A stretch of DNA of 5,615 nt from contig DDKQ01000035.1 in the NCBI GenBank assembly GCA_002339355.1, forward strand, positions 1-5,615, in the 5' to 3' direction. The notes under the pieces were generated by a model. The model did no database searches. It was not told where the DNA came from and saw only the letters and a program-made list of their open reading frames with translations. This document shows, in pieces, positions 5,368-5,615 of the stretch; within the stretch, counting starts at the first letter, position 1, and each line of letters starts with the position of its first letter. The translations under genes and the position numbers were made by a program. The stretch comes from Candidatus Subteraquimicrobium carltonvillense. Lineage in GTDB: Bacteria; Actinomycetota; Aquicultoria; Subteraquimicrobiales; Subteraquimicrobiaceae.

Positions 5368-5412
5368 ATAAAGGTCAAGGTGAACTATTAACGAGTTAGG
5401 TTGACACCTTAT
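5368..5412 (+). repeat. Promoter-like module, first copy
   Basis: ATAAAGGTCAAGG (5368-5380), then CGAGTT (5392-5397) and TTGACACCTTAT (5401-5412). The same parts recur in order at 5465-5501. The TTGACA here has no -10 at the normal distance, so the copy may be a protein-binding site or a dead promoter. A weaker TTAACG (5388-5393) with TATACA (5410-5415) at 16 bases is possible. Confidence 0.6.
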
Positions 5413-5464
5413 ACATTCAAGAGAGCACTTCACCCCGACCATGGTGTTAACCCATTTGTTAATA

Positions 5465-5501
5465 ATAAAGGTCAAGGCCAAAGGCGAGTTTGACACTTTA
5501 T
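5465..5501 (+). repeat. Promoter-like module, second copy
   Basis: ATAAAGGTCAAGG (5465-5477) is identical to 5368-5380. CGAGTT (5485-5490) and TTGACACTTTAT (5490-5501, 11 of 12 to the first copy) follow, with a shorter internal spacing. In this copy TTGACA is the -35 of a complete promoter. Confidence 0.6.
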
Positions 5502-5518
5502 GGAGCCTAAACTATACT
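5490..5518 (+). promoter_or_regulatory. Strong promoter upstream of tRNA-Gln (distal)
   Basis: TTGACA (5490-5495, consensus) and TATACT (5513-5518, 5 of 6) are separated by 17 bases. The start would be near 5525, about 70 bases before the tRNA. Confidence 0.75.
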
Positions 5519-5550
5519 GTCTTCGCAAACTGTTTGAAAGCATGAAACCC

Positions 5551-5579
5551 TTGATTAGGTATTTGTATCCAAGTATATT
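5551..5579 (+). promoter_or_regulatory. tRNA-Gln promoter (proximal)
   Basis: TTGATT (5551-5556) and TATATT (5574-5579) are separated by 17 bases, with transcription expected near 5586, about 8 bases before the mature tRNA 5' end. The -35 hexamer is the same as that of the veg promoter. Confidence 0.75.
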
Positions 5580-5593
5580 AAAATTATGTATCA

Positions 5594-5615
5594 TGGGGCG
5601 TGGTGAAGCGGTAAC
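5594..5615 (+). tRNA. tRNA-Gln, 5' part only, cut by the window edge
   Basis: The last 22 bases read TGGGGCG, TG, then GTG-AAGCGGTAA-C. This is the acceptor strand (U1-GGGG, typical of bacterial tRNA-Gln), positions 8-9, a D-stem GTG, the D-loop AAGCGGTAA as in E. coli tRNA-Gln, and the first base of a complementary CAC. The anticodon lies beyond the window, so the amino acid is inferred from the 5' half. A good promoter sits immediately upstream. In related genomes glmU often follows; that cannot be seen here. Confidence 0.75.

Noticed and set aside
5368..5380. AAAGGTCAAGG as a CtsR operator
   Set aside because: CtsR sites are tandem GGTCAAA heptads with a 3-base spacer; neither copy has a second proper heptad.
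5401..5429. TTGACA at 5401 as an active promoter
   Set aside because: No -10-like hexamer at 16-18 bases; only a weak alternative pair overlaps it.
1..5615. CRISPR array, insertion sequence or transposase
   Set aside because: No regularly spaced repeats and no transposase-like reading frame on either strand.

Overview
The window looks like a bacterial chromosome segment of moderate G+C, encoding ordinary housekeeping genes on the right and poorly conserved envelope-type genes on the left. The right half (veg, ispE, a MobA-like nucleotidyltransferase, ridA, then the first bases of a tRNA-Gln) resembles the Firmicutes veg-ispE-purR-ridA-spoVG-glmU neighbourhood. Here purR is replaced by a nucleotidyltransferase and a tRNA-Gln follows. 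That mixture suggests a Gram-positive-type lineage, either a clostridial Firmicute or a deep-branching Actinobacteriota. This is inference from gene order, since no marker in the window fixes the phylum.

Left region (1-2410). A TolB/PD40-type beta-propeller protein (start uncertain, probably missing its true N-terminus through a frameshift) is followed on the same strand by a membrane-anchored PEGA + FN3-like protein. Convergent to these lies a second single-pass protein on the minus strand, with a coiled coil and a C-terminal Ig-like beta domain. The last two share one plan: N-terminal anchor, linker, beta domain outside the membrane.

Middle region (2411-3203). A divergent promoter region drives the minus-strand gene and veg. 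The veg promoter (TTGATT-17-TATTAT) and the veg terminator (11-bp perfect stem) are both clear. The veg-ispE gap holds no convincing gene but is full of repeats. It has 16-bp direct repeats flanking 197 bp, a partial copy of the 3' end of ispE, a 9-bp inverted repeat and two hairpins that compete for the same bases.

Right region (3204-5615). ispE (isoprenoid precursor synthesis by the MEP pathway), the nucleotidyltransferase and ridA (enamine/imine deaminase) form a tight operon, with a 1-base TAATG overlap between the last two. The next 259 bases hold a duplicated promoter-like module and two good sigma-70-type promoters that lead into a tRNA-Gln cut by the window edge.

The points most worth following are the duplicated module upstream of the tRNA, the repeat-rich veg-ispE gap, the small CCTGCC/GGCAGG palindromes lying inside reading frames, and the apparent frameshift in the propeller gene. 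I see no CRISPR array, transposase or evident new defence system.
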